Source: Perkinsus chesapeaki (Eukaryota > Perkinsozoa > Perkinsida > Perkinsidae). Taken from it: a DNA stretch of 64,000 nucleotides. Below are positions 63,933 to 64,000 of this stretch, in pieces. Each line of letters begins with the position of its first letter. Position 1 is the stretch's first letter. A model generated the notes under the pieces. It saw only the letters and a program-made list of their open reading frames with translations, did no database searches and was not told where the DNA came from. The DNA lies in the NCBI GenBank assembly GCA_013115145.1, contig JAAPAO010000028.1, positions 59,580-123,579 of the forward strand, read 5' to 3'. A program made the translations under genes and the position numbers.

Positions 63933-64000
63933 TGCGGCCTGCGAGGATCGAACTCGCGACCTTAGGATTATGAGACCTACGCGCTACCTACTGCGCCAAA
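63933..64000 (-). tRNA. tRNA-Met (CAT), elongator type, 5' end beyond window
   Basis: Minus strand from the window edge gives TTTGGCGCAGTAGGTAGCGC (D-arm GCGC/GCGC), anticodon arm TAGGT-CTCATAA-TCCTA with anticodon CAT (plus strand 63970-63972), and T-arm GCGAG-TTCGATC-CTCGC. The acceptor 3' strand AGGCCGC plus discriminator A ends at 63933. The first five acceptor bases lie outside the window. The anticodon loop and U-U pair at 31-39 match eukaryotic elongator tRNA-Met. Confidence 0.93.

Noticed and set aside
1-64000. CRISPR arrays, bacterial operons, rRNA genes
   Set aside because: No regularly spaced direct repeats with unique spacers, no ribosome-binding-site-driven gene runs and no rRNA-like sequence; the tandem arrays seen have no spacers.

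Overview
The window is nuclear DNA of a small-genome protist, most likely a perkinsozoan such as Perkinsus (an alveolate related to dinoflagellates and apicomplexans). The evidence is that single-copy eukaryotic genes lie on both strands and are cut by many very small GT-AG introns (mostly 26-100 nt, one GC-AG). CAG/CTG triplet runs are common, a CCCH finger has the myzozoan-like 'GSLGS...CAPC' layout, and there are orphan secreted proteins. The genus is inferred; no marker in the window proves it.

Layout. 1-29 kb is a gene-dense core: CstF50, a CCCH protein, a small lysine-rich protein, MED31, an orphan, a ubiquitin-specific protease (with an assembly gap), a HAD-fold protein, a cyclophilin, UBL5/Hub1, a gamma-glutamylcyclotransferase-fold protein, ribosomal protein L11, an OSR1-like kinase, SPF45/RBM17, proteasome RPN10 and a Pumilio protein. 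29-44 kb is gene-poor and rich in repeats, hairpins and degenerate copies, with two orphan extracellular-type ORFs and one multi-exon orphan gene. 44-64 kb is dense again: a SNF2/ERCC6L-like ATPase, two tandem intronless amino-acid transporters with a near-identical patch, an SLC19-type vitamin transporter, ESCRT-III CHMP2/VPS2, nucleoporin NUP62/NSP1, a triple-CCCH protein, and a tRNA-Met cut by the window edge.

Main observation. The introns carry recurring sequence families. Family A (core TTCTTTATAGTGCGAAAGA) and family B (core CCGTCACGCGCCACGAAAT) each occur in introns of unrelated genes and in BOTH orientations relative to the host gene, as expected for mobile introner-like elements. A third group of introns contains tRNA-like sequence: a HAD-gene intron has perfect A- and B-box promoter motifs, an RPN10 intron is tRNA-like along its length, and introns of the cyclotransferase-fold and NUP62 genes carry a B box followed by a tRNA-type 3' end and a T-run that sits where the polypyrimidine tract should be. 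Splice sites in these cases are fixed by protein homology or reading frame. Two other introns contain minisatellites (40-bp and 38-bp units) that repeat a 3'-splice-site-like module. Together this suggests that introns here are seeded by small mobile elements and tRNA fragments.

Functional context. RNA metabolism is strongly represented (CstF50, MED31, UBL5, SPF45, Pumilio, CCCH proteins). SPF45 is known in animals to support splicing of short introns, and Hub1/UBL5 to modify splice-site choice, which fits this intron landscape but does not demonstrate a link. Protein turnover is represented by the USP and RPN10, and membrane transport by AAAP x2 and SLC19.
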